Notes: generated from the letters alone by a model not told the origin. A DNA stretch of 64,000 bases from Shewanella sp. UCD-KL21 (GCF_001957135.1 NZ_MPHK01000006.1:1-64000), one strand, 5' to 3'. Shown: positions 8,242 through 20,606, counted from the first letter of the stretch. A program made the numbers and translations.

Positions 8242-9150
8242 ATGTCTATTAAACACCCCATTATTGCTGTTACTGGCTCATCTGGCGCAGGCACAACAAC
8301 AACGACCACAGCATTTACTCATATCTTCCGCCAGCTGGGCATTAATGCAGCGTTTATTGAAGGGGATAGTTTCCATAACTTCACCCGTGCAGAGATGGAA
8401 GTGTTAATTCGCAAGTCACAGGCTGAAAATAACAACCTCAGTTATTTTGGCCCTGAAGCCAATAATTTCGTCAAACTTGAAGAGTGCTTTAAAAGCTATG
8501 CCGAAACAGGCCAAGGCCAAACGCGTAGCTACTTGCATACTTTTGATGAAGCGGTGCCATTTAACCAAATGCCCGGCACATTCACCCAGTGGCATCCATT
8601 ACCTGAAAAAACCGATATGTTGTATTACGAGGGGTTGCATGGCGGCGTCGTCACTGAAGATGCTGATGTTGCCAAGCACGTAGATTTATTGATTGGTATG
8701 GTGCCGATTGTCAATTTAGAGTGGATTCAAAAAATTATTCGCGATACCTCAGACAGAGGCCATAGCCGTGAAAAAGTCATGGGCTCGATTGTGCGCAGTA
8801 TGGATGATTATATTAAGCATATGACGCCACAATTTTCTCGCACCCATATTAACTTTCAGCGAGTTCCAACAGTTGATACCTCCAATCCATTTAGCGCTAA
8901 AGACATCCCCAGCTTAGACGAAAGTTTTGTGGTGATCCGCTTTAGGGATATTAACAATGTTGATTTTCCTTATTACTTAAGAATGATTGATGGCTCGTTT
9001 ATGTCACGCATCAATACTTTGGTTGTGCCTGGTGGCAAGATGTCATTAGCCATGGAGTTAATTTTAACCCCACTGATTAAAGATATTATTCAGAAAAAAG
9101 CGGCGGCCGATGAAGTACAACAGCGCGATGATGCTAGCCCAGCAGAATAA
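8242..9150 (+). CDS. prkB: Phosphoribulokinase-like protein PrkB
   Basis: A 302-residue P-loop kinase of the uridine kinase/phosphoribulokinase fold. The P-loop reads GSSGAGTTTTT at residues 11-21, the variant with threonine in place of lysine that E. coli PrkB also carries; further matches are EGDSFH, FEYEGLHGG-like YEGLHGG, PIVNLEWIQK and SRTHINFQRVPTVDTSNPF. AGGTAGGA lies before the ATG. Phosphoribulokinase makes ribulose-1,5-bisphosphate for the Calvin cycle, but no RuBisCO gene is visible and the likely host is a heterotroph, so the role of this conserved gene next to crp is an open question. The identification itself is secure. Confidence 0.92.
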   Translation: MSIKHPIIAVTGSSGAGTTTTTTAFTHIFRQLGINAAFIEGDSFHNFTRAEMEVLIRKSQAENNNLSYFGPEANNFVKLEECFKSYAETGQGQTRSYLHTFDEAVPFNQMPGTFTQWHPLPEKTDMLYYEGLHGGVVTEDADVAKHVDLLIGMVPIVNLEWIQKIIRDTSDRGHSREKVMGSIVRSMDDYIKHMTPQFSRTHINFQRVPTVDTSNPFSAKDIPSLDESFVVIRFRDINNVDFPYYLRMIDGSFMSRINTLVVPGGKMSLAMELILTPLIKDIIQKKAAADEVQQRDDASPAE

Positions 9151-9160
9151 GCAACGGCTA

Positions 9161-9200
9161 ATACAACTAACTACAACTAACTACAAGTAACTACAAGTAA
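9161..9200. repeat. Four tandem 10-bp repeats
   Basis: Just after the prkB stop the units ATACAACTAA, CTACAACTAA, CTACAAGTAA and CTACAAGTAA follow head to tail with one or two changes each. The rest of the gap to 9448 holds a loosely repeated CTATTC(G/A)GCCTTTT motif around 9377-9412 and no gene that I can support. Confidence 0.75.
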
Positions 9201-9448
9201 ACTAGGCAGGTTAAGCTTAATTTAAGCCTAAACCATTATCATTCTCGCTGTCGGGACTTCAGGCGAAAGAACGATAGTTGATGTGCTCTTGGGTGTTAAT
9301 TCCCCCTTATTTATCTGTTAGCGCACTTGGGCATATCAGCAAACTTCTCTTTATTGTTAGCCACTGTAGTCAGTCTTTTCTATTCGGCCTTTTCTATTCA
9401 GCCTTTTTTATTCAGTTCGGCTCCGCTTAAATCAAGCATGTAAAAATA

Positions 9449-9880
9449 TTAATTTAACGACACCAGTAAGCGTTTTATTTCCGCTCGTACCTGATCAATG
9501 TTTGCAGTTATCGCCATACTCGATGCTTCGACCTCAACCATGTTTTGCCATTGCCCAGACCATACCAAAGCTAAATTTTGTGCTTCAACTTGAACCTGCT
9601 CATTGGTTAATGCACTTAAATCCCTAATTAAGCCCACTTTAACCCAGCCCACTCTGGGGTTACCTAATGTCGTATCTTTATCGTAATGGGCCGCATAAAC
9701 CAATTGTTCTAACTGTGCTAATTCAAGCAGCATTTCAAAACACGCGGTTCTGACATTGCTATTATGCTCTGTTATCTCCATACGCCAGACGTTGTATGAA
9801 AAACCCAGTAGCGAAAACAGCAAGCTAAAAATTACGGTTAATTGATAAAGTTTTAATTTACTGCCGATGATGCCATTCAT
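9449..9880 (-). CDS. Hypothetical single-pass membrane protein
   Basis: A 143-residue protein with one hydrophobic segment near the N-terminus (about residues 12-32) and a soluble C-terminal part rich in alpha-helix formers, probably facing the periplasm. I do not recognise a family. It could be a shortened sensor-like or methyl-accepting-like periplasmic helical domain, but no signalling domain follows. It lies downstream of a terminator for the Sel1-repeat gene, so it must have its own promoter in the gap at 9881-9964. Coding preference resembles the neighbours, which supports a real gene. Confidence 0.6.
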   Translation of the reverse strand: MNGIIGSKLKLYQLTVIFSLLFSLLGFSYNVWRMEITEHNSNVRTACFEMLLELAQLEQLVYAAHYDKDTTLGNPRVGWVKVGLIRDLSALTNEQVQVEAQNLALVWSGQWQNMVEVEASSMAITANIDQVRAEIKRLLVSLN

Positions 9881-9964
9881 TTGGATTACCTAGTGATGGT
9901 TAAACTGACTCTGAGCATCAGCTAATCATAGCGACAATTTTCCGAGGCGCTTAAATCCAGGCAC

Positions 9965-9989
9965 AAAAAAACGGCCAAATAGGCCGTTT
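9965..9989 (-). terminator. Intrinsic terminator of the Sel1-repeat gene
   Basis: Read on the minus strand, AAACGGCC pairs with GGCCGTTT around TATTT and is followed by a T run (plus-strand A run at 9965-9971). It starts 19 bases after the stop codon. Confidence 0.85.
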
Positions 9990-10007
9990 CAATATTAAAA
10001 AGCGTGA

Positions 10008-10799
10008 TTAATTCATTAATGGAATGATTTCACGGTAAGCCCTGCCTTGCTGATACTGTTCAAGCCGCATCATAAATTCATCGCTTTGGGCAACTTCTGG
10101 GTTTTGCTTTAATGCTTCAATAGCTTTTTGCTGGGTATCAACAGCCAGTTCAAACTCACCCATTTCGGCATAAGCTGCGGCAAGGTTATCTAAATTGGTC
10201 GGATCGTTAGCGTTACTTTCAAGTAATTGCAGTGCAAGCTGCACCGCTTTTGAGCCATCACGATACTCTTCTTCAGGGCAGGTCGCTAAAATCCACGCCA
10301 CATTACCTAATGCAATAGCATCACCAGCTTGAGTAAATTGCTCTAATGCTTTGCCGCAACTGCGGCTAACACCATCACCACCAGCAGAGTAAATAAAGCC
10401 TAATCGAAAATGAGCTCGTGGATCGCCATGCTTAGCTAAAGACTGGTACCATTTTTCTGCTACCGCTAAATCCCGCGGTAATAACTTTCCTTCAAAGGTT
10501 AAATCAGCCAAAGTTTGCTGCGCTTTAATATGATCTTGTAGCGCCGCTTGCTCGACCCAATAAAGGCCTTGATCAATATCTTGATCGACAAATCGCCCCG
10601 CAAAACTCATTAGCCCCAATAAAAATTGTGCGTCGGCATTGCCTTCAGCAGCCCGCAATTGGATATGAACTAATTTACTAGCCGCTTGAGATGCTTCAGA
10701 TTGAGGAATTGAAAAGGCACTGACAGGCGCACTGACACTCGTCAATAAACCTAATGAGCAGGCCAAGCCAACACTTAATAATTTCTGCGAATATTTCAA
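10008..10799 (-). CDS. Secreted Sel1/TPR-repeat protein
   Basis: A 263-residue exported protein. The signal peptide (MKYSQKLLSVGLAC ... SAPVSAFS) has a cleavable Ala-X-Ala-type end near residue 28. The mature part contains Sel1-like helical repeats with the (A)LxG.MxxxG..V..D...gl.W...AA pattern at about 60-165, followed by tetratricopeptide-like helices from about 185. Such solenoids scaffold protein contacts in the periplasm or at the membrane. The start is a TTG with AGAGG seven bases upstream. It is divergent from crp with a 376-base gap. Confidence 0.8.
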   Translation of the reverse strand: MKYSQKLLSVGLACSLGLLTSVSAPVSAFSIPQSEASQAASKLVHIQLRAAEGNADAQFLLGLMSFAGRFVDQDIDQGLYWVEQAALQDHIKAQQTLADLTFEGKLLPRDLAVAEKWYQSLAKHGDPRAHFRLGFIYSAGGDGVSRSCGKALEQFTQAGDAIALGNVAWILATCPEEEYRDGSKAVQLALQLLESNANDPTNLDNLAAAYAEMGEFELAVDTQQKAIEALKQNPEVAQSDEFMMRLEQYQQGRAYREIIPLMN

Positions 10800-11175
10800 A
10801 TCTACCTCTGCTGCAGCGATTCAACTTTGATAACCAAACTAACAATAACCAGCAATCGCTATTTTTACAATAAACCAATCAGCTTTAATCATGAGAAATA
10901 GTTCATCTTCAAACTAAAGCTTGATAAAAATCGATAAAACAATGACTTTTAAATAAACAACAACTTGCCAATTAAATCAGACAAGGCTAAATTAGATTTA
11001 TAAGCTTATAGTTCAGTTACAAAAATAAATTTCTAATTTAATAACTTAATACCTTGGCTAGCTGTTTTTTCATAATGTTAAACTCGATCTCCATCAAAGT
11101 TTTACACGATTAACTCAAGTACAATTACTTTATTAGATAGTCCTTACTTTCATTTTATCAATCGAGGAAATACAC
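10800..11175. other. Divergent intergenic region between the Sel1 gene and crp
   Basis: An AT-rich, gene-free stretch of 376 bases that must contain the crp promoter and the promoter of the minus-strand Sel1 gene. I looked for the Crp palindrome TGTGA-N6-TCACA, expected if crp is autoregulated as in E. coli, and did not see a good copy. GAGGAAATACAC before 11176 is a fair ribosome binding site for crp. No other structure stands out. Confidence 0.5.
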
Positions 11176-11811
11176 ATGGCTCTGATTGGCAAGCCTAAAC
11201 CTGATCCAACTTTGGAATGGTTTCTTTCACACTGTCACATCCATAAATACCCAGCGAAAAGCACCTTGATACACGCAGGTGAAGAGTCTGATACCTTGTA
11301 TTACATCGTTAAAGGTTCTGTCGCTGTATTGATTAAAGATGAAGAAGGGAAAGAAATGATCCTTTCATACCTTAATCAAGGTGACTTTATTGGTGAACTT
11401 GGTTTATTCGAAGAGCAAGCTGAACGTACAGCTTGGGTTCGTGCTAAACAACCATGTGAAATTGCTGAGATTTCTTACAAGAAATTCAAGCAACTGATTC
11501 AGGTTAATCCTGAAATTCTCATGAAGTTAACTGCGCAAATGGCTTACCGCTTGCACAGCACTAGCCAAAAAGTCGGCGATTTAGCTTTCTTAGACGTTGC
11601 TGGACGTATCGCACAAACATTATTACATCTTGCTAAGCAGCCAGATGCAATGACTCACCCAGATGGCATGCAAATTAAAATCACTCGTCAAGAGATTGGT
11701 CAAATTGTAGGTTGTTCACGTGAGACCGTTGGCCGTATATTAAAAATGCTTGAAGAACAAAATCTTATTCAAGCTCACGGTAAAACGATAGTGGTATACG
11801 GTACCCGTTAA
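11176..11811 (+). CDS. crp: cAMP receptor protein Crp
   Basis: A 211-residue global transcription regulator, nearly identical to E. coli CRP over most of its length (for example [17 protein letters not shown] and [12 protein letters not shown]). Residues 1 to about 135 form the cyclic-nucleotide domain; the helix-turn-helix at about 170-190 ([18 protein letters not shown]) is unchanged, so it should bind the same TGTGA-N6-TCACA operators. In Shewanella relatives Crp controls anaerobic respiration as well as carbon use; that is family knowledge, not shown here. The gene is a single unit with a strong terminator. Confidence 0.98.
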   Translation: MALIGKPKPDPTLEWFLSHCHIHKYPAKSTLIHAGEESDTLYYIVKGSVAVLIKDEEGKEMILSYLNQGDFIGELGLFEEQAERTAWVRAKQPCEIAEISYKKFKQLIQVNPEILMKLTAQMAYRLHSTSQKVGDLAFLDVAGRIAQTLLHLAKQPDAMTHPDGMQIKITRQEIGQIVGCSRETVGRILKMLEEQNLIQAHGKTIVVYGTR

Positions 11812-11846
11812 GTTAAGCTTCAGCTTGATTTAAGGGTGATTAATTA

Positions 11847-11882
11847 AAGTGATAATTAGTAAGTCTAATTATCACTTTTTTT
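11847..11882 (+). terminator. Strong intrinsic terminator of crp
   Basis: AAGTGATAATTAG (11847-11859) pairs perfectly with CTAATTATCACTT (11865-11877) around TAAGT and runs into a T tract that ends directly before the next gene. Confidence 0.92.
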
Positions 11883-11897
11883 ATGGGAGTCTTTCTG

Positions 11898-12242
11898 ATG
11901 AGGCTGCTGACTGCATTACTACTCAGTCTACTTATATCGACTCTAACACCAGCATCACAAGCAATGACTGCAGAGCTACCGCATGATGAAGTTCAACGCT
12001 TAGTCACATCCGGTAGCATTCGTTCGCTTGATTATTCCCTCACTTTACTTGCACAATACTGTCAGGGTGAATTAATTGATGCCAGCCTCTATCAAGAGGA
12101 TGACAAATGGCGTTATGATTTACAGTTAAAGATAAAAAAAGGGCATATCATCCATTTATTTCTCGATGCAACAAATGGGATGCCAGAGTCAATTGACCAA
12201 CTACCAAGTGAATGCCAAATAAATGAAACTGCTACTCGTTGA
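11898..12242 (+). CDS. Exported PepSY-like protein upstream of a two-component system
   Basis: A 114-residue protein with a signal peptide (MRLLTALLLSLLIS ... ASQAMT) and a C-terminal half that resembles a PepSY domain (YQEDDKWRYDLQLK, then ILHLFLDATNG-like strands). The ATG at 11898 has GGGAG nine bases upstream, whereas the in-frame ATG at 11883 falls in the crp terminator T run with no ribosome site, so the shorter form is called. Its last 20 bases overlap the response-regulator start, which argues for translational coupling. Small PepSY proteins beside PhoP/PhoQ-like systems are known and may tune the sensor in the periplasm; that role is inference. Confidence 0.75.
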   Translation: MRLLTALLLSLLISTLTPASQAMTAELPHDEVQRLVTSGSIRSLDYSLTLLAQYCQGELIDASLYQEDDKWRYDLQLKIKKGHIIHLFLDATNGMPESIDQLPSECQINETATR

Positions 12243-12897
12243 AGATAACACCCTCTTAGTTGCTGAGCTTGAAAAACAACTAAAACAAGCCGGCTACGTT
12301 ACTGATGTAACCGATAAAGCTGTTGAAGCAGATTACCTCATCAAAGAAACTCAATACGATTGTGTAATTTTAGATATTGGCTTGCCTGACGGTAATGGCT
12401 TAACACTCGTTGAGTCGTGGCGTGAAAAAGGCATTGATACGCCAGTAATTATGCTCACTGCGCGCAGCCAGTGGCACGAGAAGGTCGAAGGCTTTAATGC
12501 GGGGGCAGATGACTACCTTGGTAAGCCTTTTCATGCTCAAGAGCTGTTAGCGCGGGTTCAAGCACTTATTCATCGTGCCCATGGCCGTCTTAATACCTCA
12601 TCAAAGCAGTTGAGTTATGGTGGCATTACCCTTGATGAATCAGAGCAACGAGTGCATATCGGTAACAAGCATTACGAATTAACCGCCATGGAATTTAGAC
12701 TATTAAAAATCTTTTTAATGTCACCAAAGAAATTACTTTCAAAAGCACAACTTACCGATAAGCTTTATCAATTTGATGATGAAAAAGAATCAAATGTAGT
12801 TGAAGTGTACGTTACCCATTTACGTAAAAAGCTCGGTAAAACCGCCATTGAAACCCGCCGTGGCCAAGGGTATATTTTTCACGGCATTGTTGAATGA
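12223..12897 (+). CDS. OmpR/PhoP-family response regulator
   Basis: A 224-residue response regulator. The receiver domain (1 to about 115) has the acidic pair EDN near the start, the phosphorylated aspartate in VILDIGLPDG (about residue 51) and the conserved lysine in GKPF. The winged-helix DNA-binding domain (about 125-224) shows the LTAMEFRLL and VYVTHLRKKLG motifs. It overlaps the PepSY-like gene by 20 bases and the kinase gene by four, so all three are one operon. Best match by feel is the PhoP/QseB group; the stimulus is unknown. Confidence 0.93.
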   Translation: MKLLLVEDNTLLVAELEKQLKQAGYVTDVTDKAVEADYLIKETQYDCVILDIGLPDGNGLTLVESWREKGIDTPVIMLTARSQWHEKVEGFNAGADDYLGKPFHAQELLARVQALIHRAHGRLNTSSKQLSYGGITLDESEQRVHIGNKHYELTAMEFRLLKIFLMSPKKLLSKAQLTDKLYQFDDEKESNVVEVYVTHLRKKLGKTAIETRRGQGYIFHGIVE

Positions 12898-14252
12898 TAT
12901 CAATCCGCAGTAAGCTAAGTTTATGGCTTAGCGGTTTAATCATTATTGCCACCGTCATCGGACTCATATTATTTGAGTCCATGTTAAGACAAGCGTTTCA
13001 TGACTCCATCATCAATCGTCTCGAAGAAGATTTAGAACACATCATTATCGCCAGTCATATCAATGCTGGTGAAATCATCATCGATCAAAACCAACTCTCC
13101 AGCTTTTACAAACCAGCCTATTCAGGGCGATACTTTCAGTTTAACTCCGATGATCAAGTGATCCGCTCCCGTTCTCTATGGGATGTGCAATTAGATATCG
13201 AGTTATTACAGCATGATCAAACCCGGGTTTGGCAAGCCAAAGGCCCTAAAAATAATGACATGCAGTTATTATCCATTGGCATAGGCTCAATCAACGGTGG
13301 TAAAGTTGCCACTCTCACAGTTGCCCAAGACTTAAGTATTGGCCGGCGGGTCTTTAGTGAAGTATTTGGCACCAAGTTAGCCATCAATATCGCCATGCTA
13401 CTGGCAATGATTGGCGGTATTTTTATCATTCTACGCCAATCCTTTAAGCCGGTTAAACACATTCAAGACTCACTGGCTAGATTGCGCCAAGGTGAAATCG
13501 ACGCCCTAGAAGTCACCAAGATCCCAGTTGAAATAAAACCTTTAGCTGAAACCTATAATGAATTATTAGATTACACTGCCAATCAAATAGAGCGCAGTAG
13601 AAATAACTTAGGTAATTTAAGTCACGGCCTGAAAACCCCATTAGCCGTGATGCAGCAACAAGTTGAAGTATTGGGGTTATCAAACCCGCAGGCAGCTGAA
13701 GCCATGCAGCAGCAGTTAGACCTGATCCGCAACATGATTGAGCGCAAGCTCACTGCAGCCAGAATTACCGGTGATATGCTGCCAGCAGCGCAAATGGTGG
13801 TGCCACGTGATTTTGAAGCGCTCATCAGTACCCTAGATAAAGTACATCACCATAAAAACATTCATTGCAGCATTGATGTCAGCGATGACATAAGTCGCCT
13901 GCCAATACACCGTGAAGATGGTATGGAGCTGTTTGGTAATCTATTAGATAACGCCTACAAGTGGGCACATTCAGCGGTCAATCTGACGATATCCCAGCAG
14001 CAACAAACATTAACCCTGTGTATTGAAGATGATGGCCCCGGCGTCAATGACAATCAAATCAGCCAACTGACCAATCGTGGTAAACGTTTAGATGAAGCCG
14101 TGTTAGGCCATGGGCTGGGTTTATCCATTGTAAAAGAAATTGTTGAGCAATATGGTTATCAACTCAAGTTCGAGCGGGGAGATGTGTTAAAAGGCTTACA
14201 TGTTTGCATTATTTTCTCCAATACAAACCCAGATGATAGCGTAGAGAAGTAA
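12894..14252 (+). CDS. PhoQ-like sensor histidine kinase
   Basis: A 452-residue membrane kinase with transmembrane helices at about 9-29 and 160-182 flanking a periplasmic sensing domain, then a HAMP-like linker. The phospho-acceptor box is NLSHGLKTPLAVM, the PhoQ-type version, near residue 242. The ATPase domain has NLLDNAYKWA (N box), DDGPG (G1) and GHGLGLSIV (G2). It overlaps the regulator gene by ATGA. The periplasmic segment is not rich enough in acidic patches for me to call it a divalent-cation sensor. Confidence 0.92.
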   Translation: MISIRSKLSLWLSGLIIIATVIGLILFESMLRQAFHDSIINRLEEDLEHIIIASHINAGEIIIDQNQLSSFYKPAYSGRYFQFNSDDQVIRSRSLWDVQLDIELLQHDQTRVWQAKGPKNNDMQLLSIGIGSINGGKVATLTVAQDLSIGRRVFSEVFGTKLAINIAMLLAMIGGIFIILRQSFKPVKHIQDSLARLRQGEIDALEVTKIPVEIKPLAETYNELLDYTANQIERSRNNLGNLSHGLKTPLAVMQQQVEVLGLSNPQAAEAMQQQLDLIRNMIERKLTAARITGDMLPAAQMVVPRDFEALISTLDKVHHHKNIHCSIDVSDDISRLPIHREDGMELFGNLLDNAYKWAHSAVNLTISQQQQTLTLCIEDDGPGVNDNQISQLTNRGKRLDEAVLGHGLGLSIVKEIVEQYGYQLKFERGDVLKGLHVCIIFSNTNPDDSVEK

Positions 14253-14294
14253 TCACTCGTGTTACTCAAACCACTAAATTTAAAGATTAAAAAA

Positions 14295-14325
14295 TGCCAG
14301 ATAAGCTAACTTATCTGGCATTTTC
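14295..14325. terminator. Intrinsic terminator between convergent genes
   Basis: TGCCAGATAAG (14295-14305) pairs perfectly with CTTATCTGGCA (14310-14320) around CTAA, followed by TTTT on the plus strand and preceded by AAAA, so it can stop both the kinase operon and the DUF1338 gene from the other side. Confidence 0.88.
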
Positions 14326-14370
14326 AATAGCGTTAAAATTAAAGTAATGTTAACGGCTTAGCTCGTAGCA

Positions 14371-15171
14371 TTATTTGCCAGCATTGGTGCTTTCAAAAAT
14401 CTTATCTGCAGACGCGGCCACAAAACCAGTATACAAGTTACCATCAGCCATCGGATAACGACGGGCAAACTCATAGAAACACGTTGGAATTTCAAGTTCG
14501 CCATCGGCAAAACTGACCGCCATGCGATCCGCCATAGTTGATGACTGCTCTAATAGCACTTCAGCTGAACCTTTAACCTCACCACCAGCGCTGTTTAAGG
14601 TAAAGCCAGCCGCTTTTAAGGTTTCATTGACTGATTCAATGGTTTCAAAATCAGGTAGCTCATTAATGGAAACCGTAAAATGGTTAGCGCGATAACCAAT
14701 GGCCGCAACCCAAGCTGCGTACTCGCTCTCTGCCAATAAGGTTTTGTATGTGGCGATATCGACACGCCAATGACAGCCTGAATATAAAAAGTTATCCGCC
14801 GTTGTCGCCGCAACATCCACTTGATCGACTAAGCCATGGATGATGCTTTGCACTTCAGGGCTAAATTCTTCCACTAACAGCTCAGAGATAAACACCTTAG
14901 GCTGATGCGGTTCGGGATGCTCAAAATGTTTGGCAACCAACTTTTTCTGCTCAAAGTGATAATCACCACTGGCAACATAACCAATCGACTCAAAATGCGC
15001 CGCTAATACAGCAAGGTTAACTTTCTCAATATTAAAGGTACGCAGGGCAATATGATCGTTAATGATCGGTTTCCCCTGCCCTAACAGTTGCTGAATCTTT
15101 GCCGCCGAGGGCGTCATATTGATGTAGTCTTGCCATAACGCGGCAAATAAAGCGTTTACGTCAGTATGCAT
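14371..15171 (-). CDS. DUF1338 (HglS-like) vicinal-oxygen-chelate protein
   Basis: A 266-residue protein of the DUF1338 family, which includes 2-oxoadipate dioxygenase/decarboxylase (HglS/YdcJ). The conserved metal-ligand positions are visible: histidine in NDHIALRTF (near 50), histidine in NHFTVSINEL (near 165) and glutamate in CFYEFARRYP (near 240). The start is the ATG at 15171, which has AAGGA upstream; the longer frame to 15207 runs into a terminator. It lies directly after astA-astD on the same strand but behind a hairpin terminator, suggesting partial read-through. A role in lysine or arginine breakdown is plausible; the substrate is not shown. Confidence 0.82.
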   Translation of the reverse strand: MHTDVNALFAALWQDYINMTPSAAKIQQLLGQGKPIINDHIALRTFNIEKVNLAVLAAHFESIGYVASGDYHFEQKKLVAKHFEHPEPHQPKVFISELLVEEFSPEVQSIIHGLVDQVDVAATTADNFLYSGCHWRVDIATYKTLLAESEYAAWVAAIGYRANHFTVSINELPDFETIESVNETLKAAGFTLNSAGGEVKGSAEVLLEQSSTMADRMAVSFADGELEIPTCFYEFARRYPMADGNLYTGFVAASADKIFESTNAGK

Positions 15172-15187
15172 AATAAAATCCTTCTTT

Positions 15188-15220
15188 AAAAAAAGGCAAT
15201 GACCCAAAAGTCATTGCCTT
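15188..15220 (-). terminator. Intrinsic terminator between astD and the DUF1338 gene
   Basis: On the minus strand AAGGCAATGAC pairs perfectly with GTCATTGCCTT around a six-base loop and is followed by a T run. It sits just downstream of the astD stop and only 17 bases before the DUF1338 start, so it probably lowers rather than abolishes expression of that gene. Confidence 0.88.
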
Positions 15221-15237
15221 CATTGCAATCTAGTTCA

Positions 15238-17728
<2,491 letters not shown>

Positions 17729-17801
17729 CTGACTCTCCTTGATAAACCAGTAATAAAAAGTCATCAACAAACAGACTCTTTATTACCGATAACCCAATAA
17801 A

Positions 17802-17828
17802 AAAGCGCAAGGTTTTCCCTTACGCTTT
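17802..17828 (-). terminator. Intrinsic terminator after argD
   Basis: On the minus strand AAAGCGTAAGG pairs with CCTTGCGCTTT (one G-T pair) around GAAAA and is followed by TTT. It separates argD from astA, so the two are partly uncoupled. Confidence 0.82.
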
Positions 17829-17837
17829 ATTTATCTA

Positions 17838-19097
<1,260 letters not shown>

Positions 19098-19206
19098 CTA
19101 TTCCGCTTGCTGTATTGATTTTGGTTTAAGTTGGCTGCGGATGTTTGTATAGCTTGAAGGTCATTATTAGCTAAAACGTGATCAAAATACCAGTTTTTAG
19201 CGGTTA

Positions 19207-19350
19207 ACTATTCATAACTTAAATGAATAATGCATAAAGAGTTAACAAAATTCACATACAAAGTGCTAATACAGCTTATTTTTAGCATAAATAGTCATAA
19301 AAAAAGTTATTTGGCTTCAAATAAGCTAGCTATTCATCATAAATGCATAA
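19207..19350 (-). promoter_or_regulatory. Possible ArgR-type operators in the 338-base gap upstream of argD
   Basis: The gene-free stretch 19056-19393 is AT-rich. It contains ATTCAT ... ATGAAT at 19210-19228, GTTAACAAAATTCACA at 19241-19256 and ATTCATCATAAATGCAT at 19332-19348. Halves such as TGAAT and ATTCA match the ArgR box (TGAAT-N4-ATTCA), and argD is a normal ArgR target. The spacing between boxes does not follow the usual 21-base pairing, so confidence is low. Confidence 0.3.
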
Positions 19351-19393
19351 CTAAACAAGATTTAGTCGTACTTAAGGGCGATAAAGCCTGACT

Positions 19394-20536
19394 TTAAACT
19401 AAATCAAGCTTGCGATAATTTTGCGCCTTTAAACGGATCAGCTCTTGTTCGGTAAATTCATAATAATCAAATAATACTCGCTTCTCTTGCGGCTCAATTA
19501 AACGCGACTGCTCTAATATTAGTACCTTGGCATAACAACTGGCTTTGGCAACGATAGCGCTTGGTGCTGAAAACTCGCTAAAGTGATAATTTAAATCGAG
19601 CTCTTTTAACACTTGGGTTAGCTGGCTCTGGTTAAAATCCATTAAGTCCAATAATTGCCAATTAAGCTGCTCGCCATAGGACATCACTTGCTCAAACACT
19701 TCCTCAGCTGGAAATGCTGAGGCCATGACCGCATCGTATAAGGTTTTATCCCTCTTGGCGCTAGTCTCACGTAGCCAGGTTCCCCACGTGTTTTCAAATT
19801 GTCTGGCGCTGGCATTTAATATAGTCGCTGCGCCTAATTGCTTCATTAAAGCTGCGCTATAAACCAATGCCACATCCTTTTGATGCAGCGCTGCCAATGC
19901 TTTGGCCGCTATGGCGGTGATCATGCTATAACGCCATAACTTACGACTAGCCCAAATCAGGTTAGTGTTGCCCGATGGCAACCAATGACGTAAAAAAAAG
20001 TAAGGGATCACAGCTTGCAGATTTTCAATGCCAATATAATTAAGCACTAACTTAATGTCGGTTACTTTGACTTCTGATCGCTGCGGTCTGCGGTGACTCG
20101 AGGCTGGGCTATTGATTAAATTGATAAGATCGGTTGATAGCCAGCTGATATTATCAACAAGCGATCGCACTCGGCGCAGATCAGGTTCTTTGTTAAGCAG
20201 TAAATCCAATAATAAAATATGGGACTCTTTTAAACCCGATTGCGCTAACATCTGCTGAGGTGAATTGAGCTGATGCTCAAGGGAGTTTATGACAGTGTTA
20301 GTCAATTGCTCTGATATGCGCTGTAACACCAACTGAGCCCGCGCCTGCTCTTCTAAACGTGCTTTAATGGCTAAACGTTCAACTTCAAGTTTATTGGCGT
20401 CATCTTCTAAGTGCTTATCTAAGTCATCAAACTGCGAGGGTAACTTTTCCTTACCCATAATCAGTTGCTTATACAGCCTGCGCTCAACTTCAATGACTTT
20501 TCCTGGCCTTACGCCACCTGCTACCGACACTGCCAC
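19394..20536 (-). CDS. HDOD-domain protein
   Basis: A 380-residue cytosolic protein. Residues about 30-75 are charged and probably coiled coil; the rest is an HDOD-like helical domain (QLNSPQQMLAQSGLKE, then DNISWLSTDLINLINSP, the usual signature of a metal-free HD relative). HDOD proteins take part in signalling, often beside nucleotide-second-messenger enzymes, without clear catalysis. The start is GTG with AAAGG upstream; a later ATG at codon 27 (MGKEKLP) is an alternative. It is a stand-alone gene. Its partner and role are unknown. Confidence 0.75.
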   Translation of the reverse strand: MAVSVAGGVRPGKVIEVERRLYKQLIMGKEKLPSQFDDLDKHLEDDANKLEVERLAIKARLEEQARAQLVLQRISEQLTNTVINSLEHQLNSPQQMLAQSGLKESHILLLDLLLNKEPDLRRVRSLVDNISWLSTDLINLINSPASSHRRPQRSEVKVTDIKLVLNYIGIENLQAVIPYFFLRHWLPSGNTNLIWASRKLWRYSMITAIAAKALAALHQKDVALVYSAALMKQLGAATILNASARQFENTWGTWLRETSAKRDKTLYDAVMASAFPAEEVFEQVMSYGEQLNWQLLDLMDFNQSQLTQVLKELDLNYHFSEFSAPSAIVAKASCYAKVLILEQSRLIEPQEKRVLFDYYEFTEQELIRLKAQNYRKLDLV

Positions 20537-20606
20537 AAATAAACTGCCTTTAATTCTCTGTTAGATATATGAAAAATTATATTTCAATTGCTGCTAATCG
20601 TTACAA

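Noticed and set aside
10800..11175. Crp autoregulatory site upstream of crp
   Set aside because: I searched for TGTGA-N6-TCACA and found no copy with more than weak similarity, so no site is called.
20100..20536. Longer or different starts of the HDOD gene
   Set aside because: A later ATG (MGKEKLP) would also work, but AAAGG before the GTG supports the longer form. The product identity is unchanged, so no second feature is reported.
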